Positions 17,101 through 26,736 are shown, counted from the stretch's first letter. The stretch: 64,000 bases of DNA from Paraburkholderia polaris (GCF_012927345.1 NZ_JABBGJ010000033.1:62001-126000); one strand, 5' to 3'. The notes: a model not told the origin generated them from the letters alone. Numbers and translations are program-made.

Positions 17101-17204
17101 GTGCGGATTGACTCACGGCGGCCGGTGCGCGTCGCAGCATGATGCGCCCGGCAATTAGGACGCGTGCGGGGCACGAAACGCATGGTTTTTTGCCTGCGAC
17201 GCTG

Positions 17205-17284
17205 CGATACGGCGATACGGCGATACGGCGATACGGCGATACGGCGACACGGCGACACGGCGACACGGCGACACGGCGACACGG
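17205..17284. repeat. 8-bp tandem repeat (CGATACGG/CGACACGG)
   Basis: Five copies of CGATACGG are followed by five copies of CGACACGG, with no interruption. The array lies 105 bp downstream of the DapA-like gene in a 620-bp stretch (17101-17722) that otherwise holds only the 9-bp array at 17486 and no convincing gene. Between the two arrays (17285-17485) nothing was recognised. Confidence 0.95.
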
Positions 17285-17485
17285 TGGCGCCGTGCCCGGC
17301 ATATGGCATTTCTCCCGTGGCAATTGGCAGACGTTGCTATGCGTCTCGCCCCGTTATTTGTATTTGAGATGATGGTTCGTGATGCCAGGCGATAATCGGC
17401 GCCCTTTGTCCACTATCGCCGCCGGTATGTTGTCCGGTTGATGCCGCATGCAGTTAGTCTTGTCCGCCGATTTCCTCTCCCGCTC

Positions 17486-17629
17486 CAGCACGCTCAGCAC
17501 GCTCAGCGCGTTCAGCACGCTCAGCACGCTCAGCACGCTCAGCACGCTCAGCACGCTTAGCACGCTCAGCACGCTCAGCACGCTCAGCACGCTCAGCACG
17601 CTCAGCACGCTCAGCACGCTCAGCGCGTT
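17486..17629. repeat. 9-bp tandem repeat (CAGCACGCT), 16 copies
   Basis: Sixteen uninterrupted 9-bp units, two of them the variant CAGCGCGTT near the ends. The frame is open on both strands (Ser-Thr-Leu on one, Leu-Ser-Val on the other) simply because the unit is a multiple of three. It lies 93 bp before the M23 peptidase start, in its probable leader. Confidence 0.95.
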
Positions 17630-17722
17630 CAACAAGCCGAACATGCCGCACAAGCTGAACGTGCGTTGCGCAGCCCGTGCGCGGCCTTGCACGGGTCGCA
17701 TGGCCCGCGCCGGGAGCCGCTG

Positions 17723-18709
17723 ATGTCCTCCGTGTTTCGCGCCGGCAGTCAGCTCTCCAGTGGCTCGGTCAGCTTCGTCACGCGCCGTACCGCGCTGACC
17801 ATCGCGGTTGCCACGGCGTTCGGCGCAGCCGCGCTGGCGCTCGCCGCGGGCCTCGCGATCGGCATGCATTGGCCGACGCACGGCGGCTCCGGCGATCAGG
17901 CGGCGAACCGCGTCGAGCACGACTATGCAATCGATCAACTCGGCAAGCTGAACGCGTCCGTGGCGCAGATCGAACCGCGCATTGCGCGCCTGACGATGCA
18001 GGTCGGCGCGTTGCACGATTTCGAAGCCCGTCTGAATACACCGCGGCCGGCGCCGCGCGCACCGGCCACGTCGGCCATGCCAGCGACGCCGGGTGCCGCC
18101 TCTGAACCCGACACCTCTGCGACCGACAGCGAAGGCGAGGGCGGCCCTTCCTTGCCGCCGCGTCGCTGTGCGGATGTCATGCCGCAACCGGCCGGTCATG
18201 CCGATGCCGGGCGTACCCGGCAACAACTGGATTGCATCGCCGCGACGCTGTCCGCGCTCGAGCAACAAACCGCCGACCACGCGATCGCGTACGCCGCCTT
18301 CCCCGGCCGCATGCCCGCCGACGGCGCGCGCTTCGGCTCGCCGTTCGGCAACCGCACCGATCCGTTCACGCATCGTTTGAGTTTTCATCCGGGCATCGAC
18401 CTGGTCGCCAAAACCGGTACGCCGATTCTGGCGGCTGCGGGCGGCCGGGTGATCTTTGCCGGCGAGAAATCGGGCTATGGCAACGCGGTCGAAATCGATC
18501 ACGGCAACGGTCTCGTGACCCGTTACGGCCACGCGTCGCGCATCGTCGTGCATGTCGGCGAGCTGGTGCTGCCGCGCCAGTATGTCGCCGATGTCGGCTC
18601 GACCGGCCGCTCCACCGGACCGCATCTGCATTTCGAAGTGCTGGTCAACGGTGCGCCGGTCGACCCGGCTGCCTACCTCGCGCTATTTGCGCCCATGCCC
18701 CATGGTTGA
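17723..18709 (+). CDS. M23-family peptidoglycan endopeptidase (LytM type), membrane-anchored
   Basis: This 328-residue protein has an N-terminal membrane anchor (ALTIAVATAFGAAALALAAG, about residues 24-43), a linker with coiled-coil character and an Ala/Pro/Ser-rich stretch. The C-terminal M23 domain (about residues 225-320) has the zinc ligands intact: HPGID in FHPGIDLVAK and HLHFEV. It should cleave peptide cross-links in periplasmic murein, or activate amidases if the site is unused. The start at 17723 has only a weak ribosome site. The stop overlaps the start of the next gene. Its location beside a bactofilin supports a cell-shape role. Confidence 0.85.
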   Translation: MSSVFRAGSQLSSGSVSFVTRRTALTIAVATAFGAAALALAAGLAIGMHWPTHGGSGDQAANRVEHDYAIDQLGKLNASVAQIEPRIARLTMQVGALHDFEARLNTPRPAPRAPATSAMPATPGAASEPDTSATDSEGEGGPSLPPRRCADVMPQPAGHADAGRTRQQLDCIAATLSALEQQTADHAIAYAAFPGRMPADGARFGSPFGNRTDPFTHRLSFHPGIDLVAKTGTPILAAAGGRVIFAGEKSGYGNAVEIDHGNGLVTRYGHASRIVVHVGELVLPRQYVADVGSTGRSTGPHLHFEVLVNGAPVDPAAYLALFAPMPHG

Positions 18710-19088
18710 ACGACGTTTTTCCCGCGATGCGGGCCGTCTGACCCATCGCGCCTATACGTTGCAGCCGGCGCGGCCGCTCGTCGTTCGCATGATCCTATGG
18801 GTGCTGGTGTGCGCGCTCAGCGCGGCAGGTGGGGCGGCGGCCGTTGTGGTGTGGCACACGCAGCGCACCGGCACGCCGGTTGATCAATGCAACGCGGCGC
18901 CCGCGGAGGGAGGCAGCGAACAGGCGGAGCTCGACCGCACGCGGCTTGCGCTGGCGCAGGAATCGGCGGCGCGCGCCGCGGTGCAAAAAACCGCGGACGG
19001 TGCTGCCGCCGACGTCGCGCGATTGAACGTCGAACTGCAGTTTCTGCGCGGCCAGAGCAAAGCGAAGCCGCCGGCGCCGCGCCCCTGA
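18702..19088 (+). CDS. Small membrane protein with coiled coil
   Basis: This 128-residue protein has one transmembrane helix (ILWVLVCALSAAGGAAAVVVW, about residues 30-50). A periplasmic coiled-coil region follows (QAELDRTRLALAQESAARAA and onward) with a basic Pro-rich tail. ATG 18702 overlaps the M23 stop by 8 bp, implying coupled translation. Small TM/coiled-coil proteins of this kind sit between M23 peptidases and bactofilins in related bacteria, so a scaffolding role with the peptidase is inferred. No enzymatic motif is visible. Confidence 0.7.
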   Translation: MVERRFSRDAGRLTHRAYTLQPARPLVVRMILWVLVCALSAAGGAAAVVVWHTQRTGTPVDQCNAAPAEGGSEQAELDRTRLALAQESAARAAVQKTADGAAADVARLNVELQFLRGQSKAKPPAPRP

Positions 19089-19171
19089 CTGCCGCGCGAG
19101 CAGCGCCGCGTGCGGAAGCCCGGCGTCGAACCCGGGCCAACGCAGCACCAACCAGCAGCAGGCGCAATACC

Positions 19172-19267
19172 AACCCAGCAACCCAGCAACCCAGCAACCC
19201 AGCAACCCAGCAACCCAGCAACCCAGCAACCCAGCAACCCAGCAACCCAGCAACCCAGCAACCCAGC
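19172..19267. repeat. 8-bp tandem repeat (AACCCAGC), 12 copies
   Basis: Twelve perfect copies of AACCCAGC fill the gap between the coiled-coil gene and the bactofilin start. Because the unit is 8 bp, all three frames of the minus strand stay open with a repeated LLGCWVAG, which produces long spurious frames. Confidence 0.95.
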
Positions 19268-19335
19268 AGCAACCCCCCCGGATTGTCGCCCGGATAGCAT
19301 CACGCGACGAACATTTTCATTTCCATGAGGTACTT

Positions 19336-19770
19336 ATGTTCAGCAAGAAAAAGCACGCGGGCATCCAGCAGACCAAGCTCGCCACACTCATCGCACATGA
19401 CGTGCGGATTACAGGCGACCTTCTGTTCAGCGACGGCCTGCGCATGGACGGCCACGTGAAGGGCAACGTCAGCGGCGAGCCCGGCGCCCAGACGCTGCTG
19501 GTATTGAGCGACCGGGGCTCGATCGAGGGCAACGTGCATGGCTATGACGTGGTGGTCAACGGCCGGATCGTCGGTGACGTGATCGCCGATCACTTTGTCG
19601 AATTGCAGAGCAATGCGCATGTGACCGGCAACATCTACTACCAGCAGTTGCGGATGGATTGCGGCGCCTCGGTGGACGGCAAGCTTACCAAGCGTGAAGC
19701 TGCGCAGACGGTGACGCCGATTCTCGTCTCCGTGGCCGATACCCCACGCGAGGAGCGCAAGGCCGGCTAA
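19336..19770 (+). CDS. Bactofilin (polymer-forming cytoskeletal protein)
   Basis: This 144-residue protein is built around a beta-helix of short repeating turns (VRITGDLLFSDGLRMDGHVK, SIEGNVHGYDVVVNGRIVGD, HVTGNIYYQQLRMDCG), the signature of the DUF583 bactofilin domain. Short disordered N- and C-termini flank it. Bactofilins polymerise into filaments that localise wall enzymes, and an M23 peptidase is a recurrent partner, as here. GAGGTAC precedes ATG 19336. Confidence 0.9.
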   Translation: MFSKKKHAGIQQTKLATLIAHDVRITGDLLFSDGLRMDGHVKGNVSGEPGAQTLLVLSDRGSIEGNVHGYDVVVNGRIVGDVIADHFVELQSNAHVTGNIYYQQLRMDCGASVDGKLTKREAAQTVTPILVSVADTPREERKAG

Positions 19771-19802
19771 TCGGCTAATCGGCCAAGCGGCCGCGCGCTG
19801 CG

Positions 19803-20609
19803 TCAAACCGGTCCCGGTAGCGACTGGCATTGTGCGGACGTGTCGTGGCCGAGCACCTCGCTGCGCGGCGGCTGCGATTCGCGCAATCCGCGCGTTTCCC
19901 GTGCTTCGGCGAGACGTTCAAGCGCGCCGCGGTCGAGCGTGGCGAGCATGTCGCGCTCAACGATCAGATGGTGCAAGGCCAGCACGATCAGGCCGATGGT
20001 TAGCAACAGATCACCTGCAAACACCACTGCGTAAAGCACCGAGGTGCTGCGAGGATTGCCGTATAGCAGCGTCATGTTGGCGCGGTCGAGCAGCACGAGC
20101 ACGAGCGGCACGATGGCATTGAGCGTCGCGATACCGCTACCCACCGCTACCAGCATACGTGCCGTCCCGAGATGCGGACGGCGCCGGCGGCACACTTCAT
20201 AGAGCGTTGCCGCGCGGCACGGCGCAAAAAACAGCGCCAGCAATACGGCACGGACCACCAGCGGCGCATTCCATGCCAGCGCGGCCCCATGCAGCACGCA
20301 GAACACGGCAGTGACGACAAGACCGGCGCGCCACGGCGCCGATGCGCCGAACAGGTCGCGCGTGCCCGACCAGATCAGAATGCGGCTTTGCAAAGCCAGC
20401 GTCGCGGTGGCCACCAACAGCAGATCGTTGTGCCAGATCTTATGCAACGTGAAGCAGGCCGTGGCGGTGGCGAGCAGATAAAAGCCGACGGCCCAGAAGC
20501 GGAAGGCGCCCACCTGCGCAAACATGCGCGACAGCGCCGTTGAGATGAGGGCGCTGCACAGAAACGTGATCAGCCACACCGTTTGGAACGTCGTCACGTC
20601 AATTTTCAT
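19803..20609 (-). CDS. Multi-pass membrane protein of unknown function
   Basis: This 268-residue protein has about seven hydrophobic segments across residues 10-220 and a charged cytoplasmic tail (LDRGALERLAEARETRG). No catalytic motif is seen. GGAGA precedes ATG 20609. The layout resembles the membrane sensor half of some diguanylate cyclases without the GGDEF domain, and the next gene upstream is a membrane GGDEF-EAL protein, so a signalling link is possible but unproven. Confidence 0.65.
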   Translation of the reverse strand: MKIDVTTFQTVWLITFLCSALISTALSRMFAQVGAFRFWAVGFYLLATATACFTLHKIWHNDLLLVATATLALQSRILIWSGTRDLFGASAPWRAGLVVTAVFCVLHGAALAWNAPLVVRAVLLALFFAPCRAATLYEVCRRRRPHLGTARMLVAVGSGIATLNAIVPLVLVLLDRANMTLLYGNPRSTSVLYAVVFAGDLLLTIGLIVLALHHLIVERDMLATLDRGALERLAEARETRGLRESQPPRSEVLGHDTSAQCQSLPGPV

Positions 20610-20731
20610 CAAGTCTCCAGCAGCCAATCTATCTGTTCCTGCTTATCGGTAATACGAGGTCACGCAGTGGGGCGCGCCATGATAAATAACTGAATTGCTT
20701 AGCTCTATGCGTTGCAAACAGATCCGGATGC

Positions 20732-22801
20732 TTATGCGGTCACCATTCTTCCTCTGAGCAGCTCGCCGAAGTCGTCGGCGGTGAGCGGCTTGCCTAGCAG
20801 GAAGCCCTGCATCTCGTCGCACATCATCGACTTGAGCATGTCGAGCTGCGATTCGGTTTCGACGCCTTCGGCCACGACGTCCATTTCCAGCGAGTGAGCG
20901 AGCGCAATGATCGCGGAAACGATCGCACTGCCTTCCGGTCCGTGTTCGTCGAGCCCGTTGGTGAAGAAGCGGTCGATCTTCAACTGCTTGACGCGAAAGC
21001 GCTGCAGATAGGCGAGGCTGGAATAGCCGGTGCCGAAATCGTCAATGGCGATTTCAAAGCCGCTTGCCTGGAACTCGCGGATCATTTCGATGGTTTTCGG
21101 CGCGTCCTGCATCGCCACGGTTTCGGTGATTTCGAACATGATCTGTGCGCATTGCACGCCTTCTGCTTTCACAATCTCGAGCATCGTTGCGACGAGGTTC
21201 GGTTGCGACAACTGGCGCGGCGACAGATTGATCGCCACTTTCATCGACGGCAGGCCTTGCTCTACCCAGCGGCGAATCTGCCGGCAGGTTTCGCGCAAGA
21301 CCCAGTAGCCGATCTGCACGATCTGCCCCGAGCGCTCGGCAATCGGAACGAACTCGAGCGGCGCCAGCGCGCCGAGTTGCGGATGATGCAAGCGGATCAG
21401 CGCTTCGGCACCCGCCAGCGAGTTGCCGTTGCCGTGGAACTTCGGCTGGAAGTGCAGCGAGAAATGTCCGGCGCTGAGTGCTTCATGCAGCGCACTTTGA
21501 ATTTGCAGCGTGCGTGTCGCGGCTTCATTCATGCTTTTCTCGAAGAAGCGATAGGTGCTGCGGCCCGCGCGCTTGGCTTCGTACATGGCCGCGTCGGCAT
21601 GCTTCAGCAGCGTGTCGACGGTCTCGCCGTCGTAGGGATAGAGCGAGATGCCGATGCTCGGCATCACCTGCAACGGTTGCGAATCGGTCCATATGCCCTG
21701 GCGCATCCGGTCGAGCACGCCTTCGGCCATCGAGCCGGCATCTTCGCGTGAATCCAGGTTCTCGGACAGCACGACGAATTCGTCGCCGCCGAGACGCGCG
21801 ACGGTGTCGCTCGCACGCACGCACAGCAGAAGGCGCTGTGCGAACGCGGACAGCACTTCGTCGCCGGCCGAGTGGCCGAGCGAATCATTGATGGTCTTGA
21901 AGCCGTCGATATCCATGAACAGGATGGCGAACAGCGAACGCTGCCGGCGCGCGCCATGGATCGCGCGTTCTATGCGGTTAGTAAGTGTGGAGCGGTTGGG
22001 CAGGCCCGTCAGCGTGTCGAGCGTGGCGAGCCGCACGATCTGACCGTTCAGTTTCGACACCGAGCCGATCAGAAAGCTGGTGCGCGCATCGAAACGCGAC
22101 AGTATTAGCGTGACGATCAGAATCGCAAACGTGAACAGAATCACCGAAGTCGCGAGCCACGCCGCGTTCACGCCCTTGGCCGCGCCGCACACGGCGCCGA
22201 CCGGGAACTCGGCGGCCGCCATGCCGGTGTAATGCATGCCGCTGATCGCCACGCCCATCACCAGCGCCGCGATGAAACGTTTGCGGACCACGTGGCGTTC
22301 GTCGTCGTTACTGAGCGCGCGCGCCATCCACAGTGCGGCGGTCGAGGCGCTGATCGCGATCGCCAGCGAGCCGGCGAACCAGACCGGCTGATAGTGGATG
22401 CCCGGCTCCATTTGCATTGCCGCCATGCCGGTGTAGTGCATGCCGGCAATGCCGAAGCCCATCAGCACGCCGCCGGCCACGAGCCGAAGCGGCGTGAGCC
22501 GCGTGTGGGTCGTCACGACCAGCGCCAGGTACGACACGCCAATCGCGAGTCCCAGCGAATAAGCGGTCGTCGCGAAGTCGTAGCCGAGCGGAATCGGCAG
22601 CGAGAAGGCGAGCATGGCGACGAAGTGCATCGACCAGATCCCGACACCGAGCGCCGCAGCGCCGCCCAGGCGCCACGCGTGCCGCAGACGTGCCGACGCC
22701 AGCAGGAAGATGCGGCCCGTCAGGTCGAGCGCCGTGTAAGACGACAGCGCCGCGACGACGAACGAGATTGCAACCAGCCAAAAATTGTATGAGCTCTGCA
22801 T
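20732..22801 (-). CDS. MHYT-GGDEF-EAL bifunctional c-di-GMP protein
   Basis: This 689-residue membrane protein has an N-terminal seven-helix MHYT sensor (residues ~1-240) with MHF, MHYT and MHYT motifs, thought to bind metal and sense gas or redox state. A GGDEF domain follows with an intact RLGGDEF site and an RASD inhibitory site five residues before it. The C-terminal EAL domain contains AEALIRLHHP, NLSPRQ and IDDFGTGYSSL. Both cyclase and phosphodiesterase motifs look complete. The ATG at 22801 starts directly before TM1. Confidence 0.92.
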   Translation of the reverse strand: MQSSYNFWLVAISFVVAALSSYTALDLTGRIFLLASARLRHAWRLGGAAALGVGIWSMHFVAMLAFSLPIPLGYDFATTAYSLGLAIGVSYLALVVTTHTRLTPLRLVAGGVLMGFGIAGMHYTGMAAMQMEPGIHYQPVWFAGSLAIAISASTAALWMARALSNDDERHVVRKRFIAALVMGVAISGMHYTGMAAAEFPVGAVCGAAKGVNAAWLATSVILFTFAILIVTLILSRFDARTSFLIGSVSKLNGQIVRLATLDTLTGLPNRSTLTNRIERAIHGARRQRSLFAILFMDIDGFKTINDSLGHSAGDEVLSAFAQRLLLCVRASDTVARLGGDEFVVLSENLDSREDAGSMAEGVLDRMRQGIWTDSQPLQVMPSIGISLYPYDGETVDTLLKHADAAMYEAKRAGRSTYRFFEKSMNEAATRTLQIQSALHEALSAGHFSLHFQPKFHGNGNSLAGAEALIRLHHPQLGALAPLEFVPIAERSGQIVQIGYWVLRETCRQIRRWVEQGLPSMKVAINLSPRQLSQPNLVATMLEIVKAEGVQCAQIMFEITETVAMQDAPKTIEMIREFQASGFEIAIDDFGTGYSSLAYLQRFRVKQLKIDRFFTNGLDEHGPEGSAIVSAIIALAHSLEMDVVAEGVETESQLDMLKSMMCDEMQGFLLGKPLTADDFGELLRGRMVTA

Positions 22802-22920
22802 GTTTAGTCCAACCGCGAGAGGGAAGCGGCTGAACTTGTTATCGACAGTTGGCGGCGTTTATTTAATTGATTTTCAATATGTTAGCCATGGGCGTTGAGC
22901 GGCTCGCGTTTGGCCGTGGC

Positions 22921-23334
22921 TTATGCCAGGGTGAACCCTTCGTCGAGCCAGCCCGTGACACCGCCGATCATCAATTTCACGGGCCGTCCCAGTTGCGCGA
23001 GACACAGTGCGCCGCGCGCGGCGCCGTTGCAGTGCGGGCCCGCGCAATAGGTGACGAACAGCGTGTCCTGCGGGTACTCCGCGAGCTTCGACGCCACGAT
23101 CTTGCCGTGCGGCAGGTTCAGCGCGCCCGGCACGTGGCCCTGCTCGAACAGCGCTGGGCTGCGCACGTCGAGCAGCACGAAGCCGGGCGTGCCACTCGCG
23201 AGCGCCGCGCTAACGTCGGCGCAATCGGTTTCGAATTGCAGCGACGCCTGGAAGTGGGCGAGGGCGGCGGCGCTATCGGCAGCGGGGATGGCGGTAACGG
23301 CATTGATGGCGTTGGTGGCGTTGGTGGTCGGCAT
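22921..23334 (-). CDS. Rhodanese-like protein
   Basis: This 137-residue single-domain rhodanese has the VLLDVRSPALFEQGHVPGA motif and a candidate active-site cysteine in TYCAGPHCNGA, where the loop usually reads C-x5-R. It could transfer sulphane sulphur or act in redox signalling. The N-terminal ~20 residues are a low-complexity T/N/A stretch. It is transcribed divergently from the FtrA-type regulator, a pairing seen in other Burkholderiaceae, so it is the likely regulated partner. Confidence 0.85.
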   Translation of the reverse strand: MPTTNATNAINAVTAIPAADSAAALAHFQASLQFETDCADVSAALASGTPGFVLLDVRSPALFEQGHVPGALNLPHGKIVASKLAEYPQDTLFVTYCAGPHCNGAARGALCLAQLGRPVKLMIGGVTGWLDEGFTLA

Positions 23335-23457
23335 GGCAAGGTTCCGATAGGAGAGTGAGCGGGATTGCGTGGCGAAGCGATTCTGGAGCCTTCATTGTCG
23401 CGACGCCGCACCCGCCAGGTAAGTGGCGTAATTGTCAATCTCCGGTAACATCACGCC

Positions 23458-24435
23458 ATGCACAATCATCTTGTCGTTGCGCTGGCTTACGACCGGCTCT
23501 GCACCTTTGAATTCGGCTGCGTGACCGAACTGTTCGCGCTCGAACGTCCTGAACTCGGCGTGGACTGGTATCGCTTCGCGGTATGCGCGAGCGAACCCGG
23601 TCCGATTCGTGCAGCCGGCGGCATCACCGTCGTCGCGCCGTACACGCTCAAGCTGCTCGATCGCGCCGACACGATCGTCATCCCCGGCTGGCGCGACGCT
23701 GACGAATCGCCACCTGAACCGCTGCTAAAGAAGATTCGCGCCGCCCATGAGCGCGGCGCGCGCCTCTGTTCGATCTGCTCGGGCGTGTTCGTGCTGGCCG
23801 CCTCGGGTGTGCTCGACGGCAAGACCGTCACGACGCATTGGCGCTACGCCGACAAATTGCAACAGCGCTATCCGCAATTGCGCGTGCAGCCGGATGCGTT
23901 ATACGTCGACGAAGGACAGATCATCACCTCGGCGGGATCGGCGGCAGGGCTCGACATGCTGCTGCATCTGGTACGGCGCGATCACGGCAGCGCTGTCGCC
24001 AATCGGGTCGCGCAGCGGCTCGTGGTGCCGCCGCATCGCGAGGGCGGTCAGGCGCAGTTCGTGCCGCGGCCGATGCCGCAAGACGAAGGCGGGCGCCTCG
24101 CGAAGCTGATGGACTGGGTGCGCCGCCATCCCGCGTTGCCGCACACTTTGCGCTCGCTGGCCGAACGGGCGGCGATGAGTCCGCGTACGCTGCAACGGCA
24201 GTTTCACGACGCCACCGGCATGGCGCCCTACGAATGGCTGGTGCGTGAACGCGTGGGGATCGCGCGGGAATTGCTTGAAGCGCCGACCCCTTTGCCGATG
24301 GCTCGCGTTGCGGAGCTGGCGGGCTTCGGTTCCGAAGAGTCGCTGCGGCGGCACTTCCGGCGTATCGCATTGACGAGCCCAGGCGCGTATCGTAAGAAGT
24401 TCGGGGTGCAGACCGTGGTGCGGACGGCCGGGTAG
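23458..24435 (+). CDS. ftrA: GlxA/FtrA-family transcriptional regulator
   Basis: This 325-residue protein joins an N-terminal DJ-1/PfpI-like domain (residues ~5-190, with ICSGVFVLAASGVLDGKTVT around the nucleophile-elbow cysteine) to a C-terminal AraC-type pair of HTH motifs (LAERAAMSPRTLQRQFHDAT and VAELAGFGSEESLRRHFRR, residues ~225-320). Such proteins activate nearby genes in response to metabolites. The divergent rhodanese gene, 123 bp away, is the obvious target. Confidence 0.9.
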   Translation: MHNHLVVALAYDRLCTFEFGCVTELFALERPELGVDWYRFAVCASEPGPIRAAGGITVVAPYTLKLLDRADTIVIPGWRDADESPPEPLLKKIRAAHERGARLCSICSGVFVLAASGVLDGKTVTTHWRYADKLQQRYPQLRVQPDALYVDEGQIITSAGSAAGLDMLLHLVRRDHGSAVANRVAQRLVVPPHREGGQAQFVPRPMPQDEGGRLAKLMDWVRRHPALPHTLRSLAERAAMSPRTLQRQFHDATGMAPYEWLVRERVGIARELLEAPTPLPMARVAELAGFGSEESLRRHFRRIALTSPGAYRKKFGVQTVVRTAG

Positions 24436-24802
24436 AGGCGCGTCACTTCCGTCTTGCCGTTCTCACATGCGTGGACCGTTTCAAACGAGCGCTTGCCGGT
24501 GTGCAAAATCATGCACGGCTCGTGCATGACAAGCGGTTCGATGCGTGCCGCATGACGTGTCGAACGCGCTTCATGCAGGCCCCCGTGCCTGCTCAAAAGT
24601 CACGGAGCGCCGCGTGCCGGGCGTTGCGACTGAATCGCATGACTGACCGCTCGCTTCGGCGGTATGCAAGGGTTCGCGCAATCGCCGGTTTTCTGTCAGC
24701 ATCACGGCCAGCGTCCGTGGCAACCCACGTCAAACGTGTGGCGCATACGGCTACCTGAAGCGTGACTTTGAAGCGCGTCATTGCCACTGTCCTCACTTTC
24801 TC
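24436..24802. other. Intergenic stretch with one inverted repeat
   Basis: No gene is evident. TCATGCAC (24509-24516) and GTGCATGA (24522-24529) form a perfect 8-bp inverted repeat with a 5-bp spacer, about 275 bp upstream of the next start. Function unknown; a regulator site is possible. Confidence 0.5.
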
Positions 24803-25774
24803 ATGAACGTCAAAACCGCCGTCGCCGCTGCTGCCGTCGTTGTCGTCACTGCTGCTCTTGCAGCGCTTACGCCTGCGCTCGTCGAGGCGCAAACGGAAGC
24901 TGCCAACTCGCGCGCCGAACTCTATCGCCGCAACCTGCTGGCGGGCAAGGACGTGCCGTGCCGCACGAACGCGTCATGCGCGGCGTTGGGCGTGGCCGCG
25001 CTTGAAGCCGGGCGCATCAAGGAAGCGCAAACGCTGGTCGAGATGGAGGCCGCGCTCGCTGAGGCCACCGCCATGCAGGCGAACGAGGAGAACTCGCCGA
25101 AAGCAACCAGTTCGGCGCGGGCTCGCGTGGCGATGGCGCTGGTCCACCAGGGCGACGTGCAACTGAAGCTGGGCGCGCTCCCCGACGCGCGTGCGTACTA
25201 CCGGACCGCGGTGAGCCGTGGCAACGACTATCCCAACGACGCGCTGCTCGGCCGTGCCGTGGCGGCCGCACGTCAGCGCCTCGAGTCGATCGCCGGCAAA
25301 GCGGTGGTGAACGGCGTGCCGCCGAACGGCGCGCGGTTCGCCAGTTATATGTTTTTCGGCGCCTGGAACAGTGTCGAGGTGAAGCCAGTGAAAGGGCGGC
25401 GCGGCGTCTATCGTATCGACGGCGACTTCGTGTATCCCACCGTTGGCGCCGACGGTCAACCGGGTGCAAATATGGGCAGCCTGTCGGCCTACGTGCGGTT
25501 TTACGACGGTGTGGCACGCGTGCCGATGACCGATGGCAACGGTGACGCCCCGCTCGACGCCACCGCGAGGATCACCAACCTCGCGCGTTATGACAAACAG
25601 GCGGACAAACCAGCGGACAAACCGTCGGACAAACACGCGGACAAATGCCTGATCGAGTTCAAGCTCTCCGCACCGGAGACACTCGATGTACAGACGCATG
25701 GCTCGCCGACAGAATGCGGGTTCGGCTTCAATGTCAGCGCGGACGGACGTTACTATCTGATGACTGGCTCCTGA
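24803..25774 (+). CDS. Exported protein of unknown function
   Basis: This 323-residue protein has a signal peptide (MNVKTAVAAAAVVVVTAALA, cleavage near residue 30). A helical region at residues ~35-160 has a faint TPR look (ALVHQGDVQLKLGALPDARA). The C-terminal half is probably beta-rich and holds four cysteines (two near residues 53 and 59, two near the end). A short (K)QADKPADKPSDKHADK tract near residue 265 is a four-residue repeat. I do not recognise the family. It is followed by two more uncharacterised genes on the same strand, with gaps of 152 and 42 bp. Confidence 0.7.
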   Translation: MNVKTAVAAAAVVVVTAALAALTPALVEAQTEAANSRAELYRRNLLAGKDVPCRTNASCAALGVAALEAGRIKEAQTLVEMEAALAEATAMQANEENSPKATSSARARVAMALVHQGDVQLKLGALPDARAYYRTAVSRGNDYPNDALLGRAVAAARQRLESIAGKAVVNGVPPNGARFASYMFFGAWNSVEVKPVKGRRGVYRIDGDFVYPTVGADGQPGANMGSLSAYVRFYDGVARVPMTDGNGDAPLDATARITNLARYDKQADKPADKPSDKHADKCLIEFKLSAPETLDVQTHGSPTECGFGFNVSADGRYYLMTGS

Positions 25775-25926
25775 CGGTCGGCATGCTCCCGGCCACGCGT
25801 CTGTTCAGCTTCGTCTGCATGCTTCCCCATCCGCGCGGTGTCTCTTATGATGCAGTGGCCGTGCACGTTTAATCAACGTCCAAAGCGTTCCCGCTAACAA
25901 AACTCTGATAAGAACAACGCTCGCTC

Positions 25927-26694
25927 ATGCAAAACCTCCTCGACTATCCGGGACTCGTGTTCATCCTTTCCTTCGTGGCGATGTGGTTGTCGGCGCGCAT
26001 CGGCGCGTCGATGTTGCGGCGATTCAGAAAGATCGACGAGGATGCACGCGACGACTTCAGCGTGATTCAGGCCGCCACGCTAACGCTGCTCGCGCTGATC
26101 ATCGGTTTCACTTTTTCGATGGCGGTAGGCCGTTACGATCAACGCAAGAACTACGAGGAAGAAGAGGCGAACGCGATCGGCACCGAATACGTCCGCGCCG
26201 ATTTGTTGCCCGCCGCCGATGCGGCGAGCGTGCGTGGCTTGCTGAAGACCTATCTCGACGAGCGCGAGCTGTTCTACACGACGCGCGACGCCGGCGAGCT
26301 CGCCCGGGTCAATGCCGAGACATCGCGCCTGCAGGACGCAATGTGGTCTACAGTGAAGAATGCCGCTGCCGCGCAGCCCACGCCGGTGGTCGCACTCGCC
26401 GTCGCCGGAATGAACGACGTGCTCAATACGCAGGGTTACACGCAGGCAGCATGGTGGAATCGCATTCCCGCCGCGGCGTGGGCGCTGATGGTGTTGATTT
26501 CGGTGTGCGCCAACGTGCTGGTCGGCTACGGCGCGCGCGGTTTGAAAGCGGGAGCCGGGTTGTTGCTGATCGTTCCGCTGATCGTGTCGCTGTCGTTCAT
26601 GCTGGTCGCCGATATCGACAGCCCGCGCGGCGGTGTGATTCGTGTGAAGCCGCTAAATCTCCATGTGCTAGCGGATTCGATCCGCTCGCATTGA
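25927..26694 (+). CDS. DUF4239 (bestrophin-like) membrane protein
   Basis: This 255-residue protein has two N-terminal and two C-terminal transmembrane helices around a ~100-residue soluble helical middle. The conserved core TLLALIIGFTFSMAVGRYDQRK followed by acidic EEEEANAIGTEY matches DUF4239, a family described as bestrophin-like and possibly channel-forming. No biochemical role is established. It precedes the DUF2252 gene by 42 bp. Confidence 0.8.
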   Translation: MQNLLDYPGLVFILSFVAMWLSARIGASMLRRFRKIDEDARDDFSVIQAATLTLLALIIGFTFSMAVGRYDQRKNYEEEEANAIGTEYVRADLLPAADAASVRGLLKTYLDERELFYTTRDAGELARVNAETSRLQDAMWSTVKNAAAAQPTPVVALAVAGMNDVLNTQGYTQAAWWNRIPAAAWALMVLISVCANVLVGYGARGLKAGAGLLLIVPLIVSLSFMLVADIDSPRGGVIRVKPLNLHVLADSIRSH

Positions 26695-26736
26695 ACCCGT
26701 TCTGAACCCGCATCGAGTCGTATGAAGGGGAAGCAC

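Noticed and set aside
17354..18631. Long minus-strand open frame rich in LSV repeats
   Set aside because: It is kept open by the 9-bp array and by the opposite strand of the M23 gene; no family resemblance or start signal.
18795..19303. Minus-strand frames with repeated LLGCWVAG
   Set aside because: The 8-bp AACCCAGC array opens all three frames; they overlap the real coiled-coil gene.
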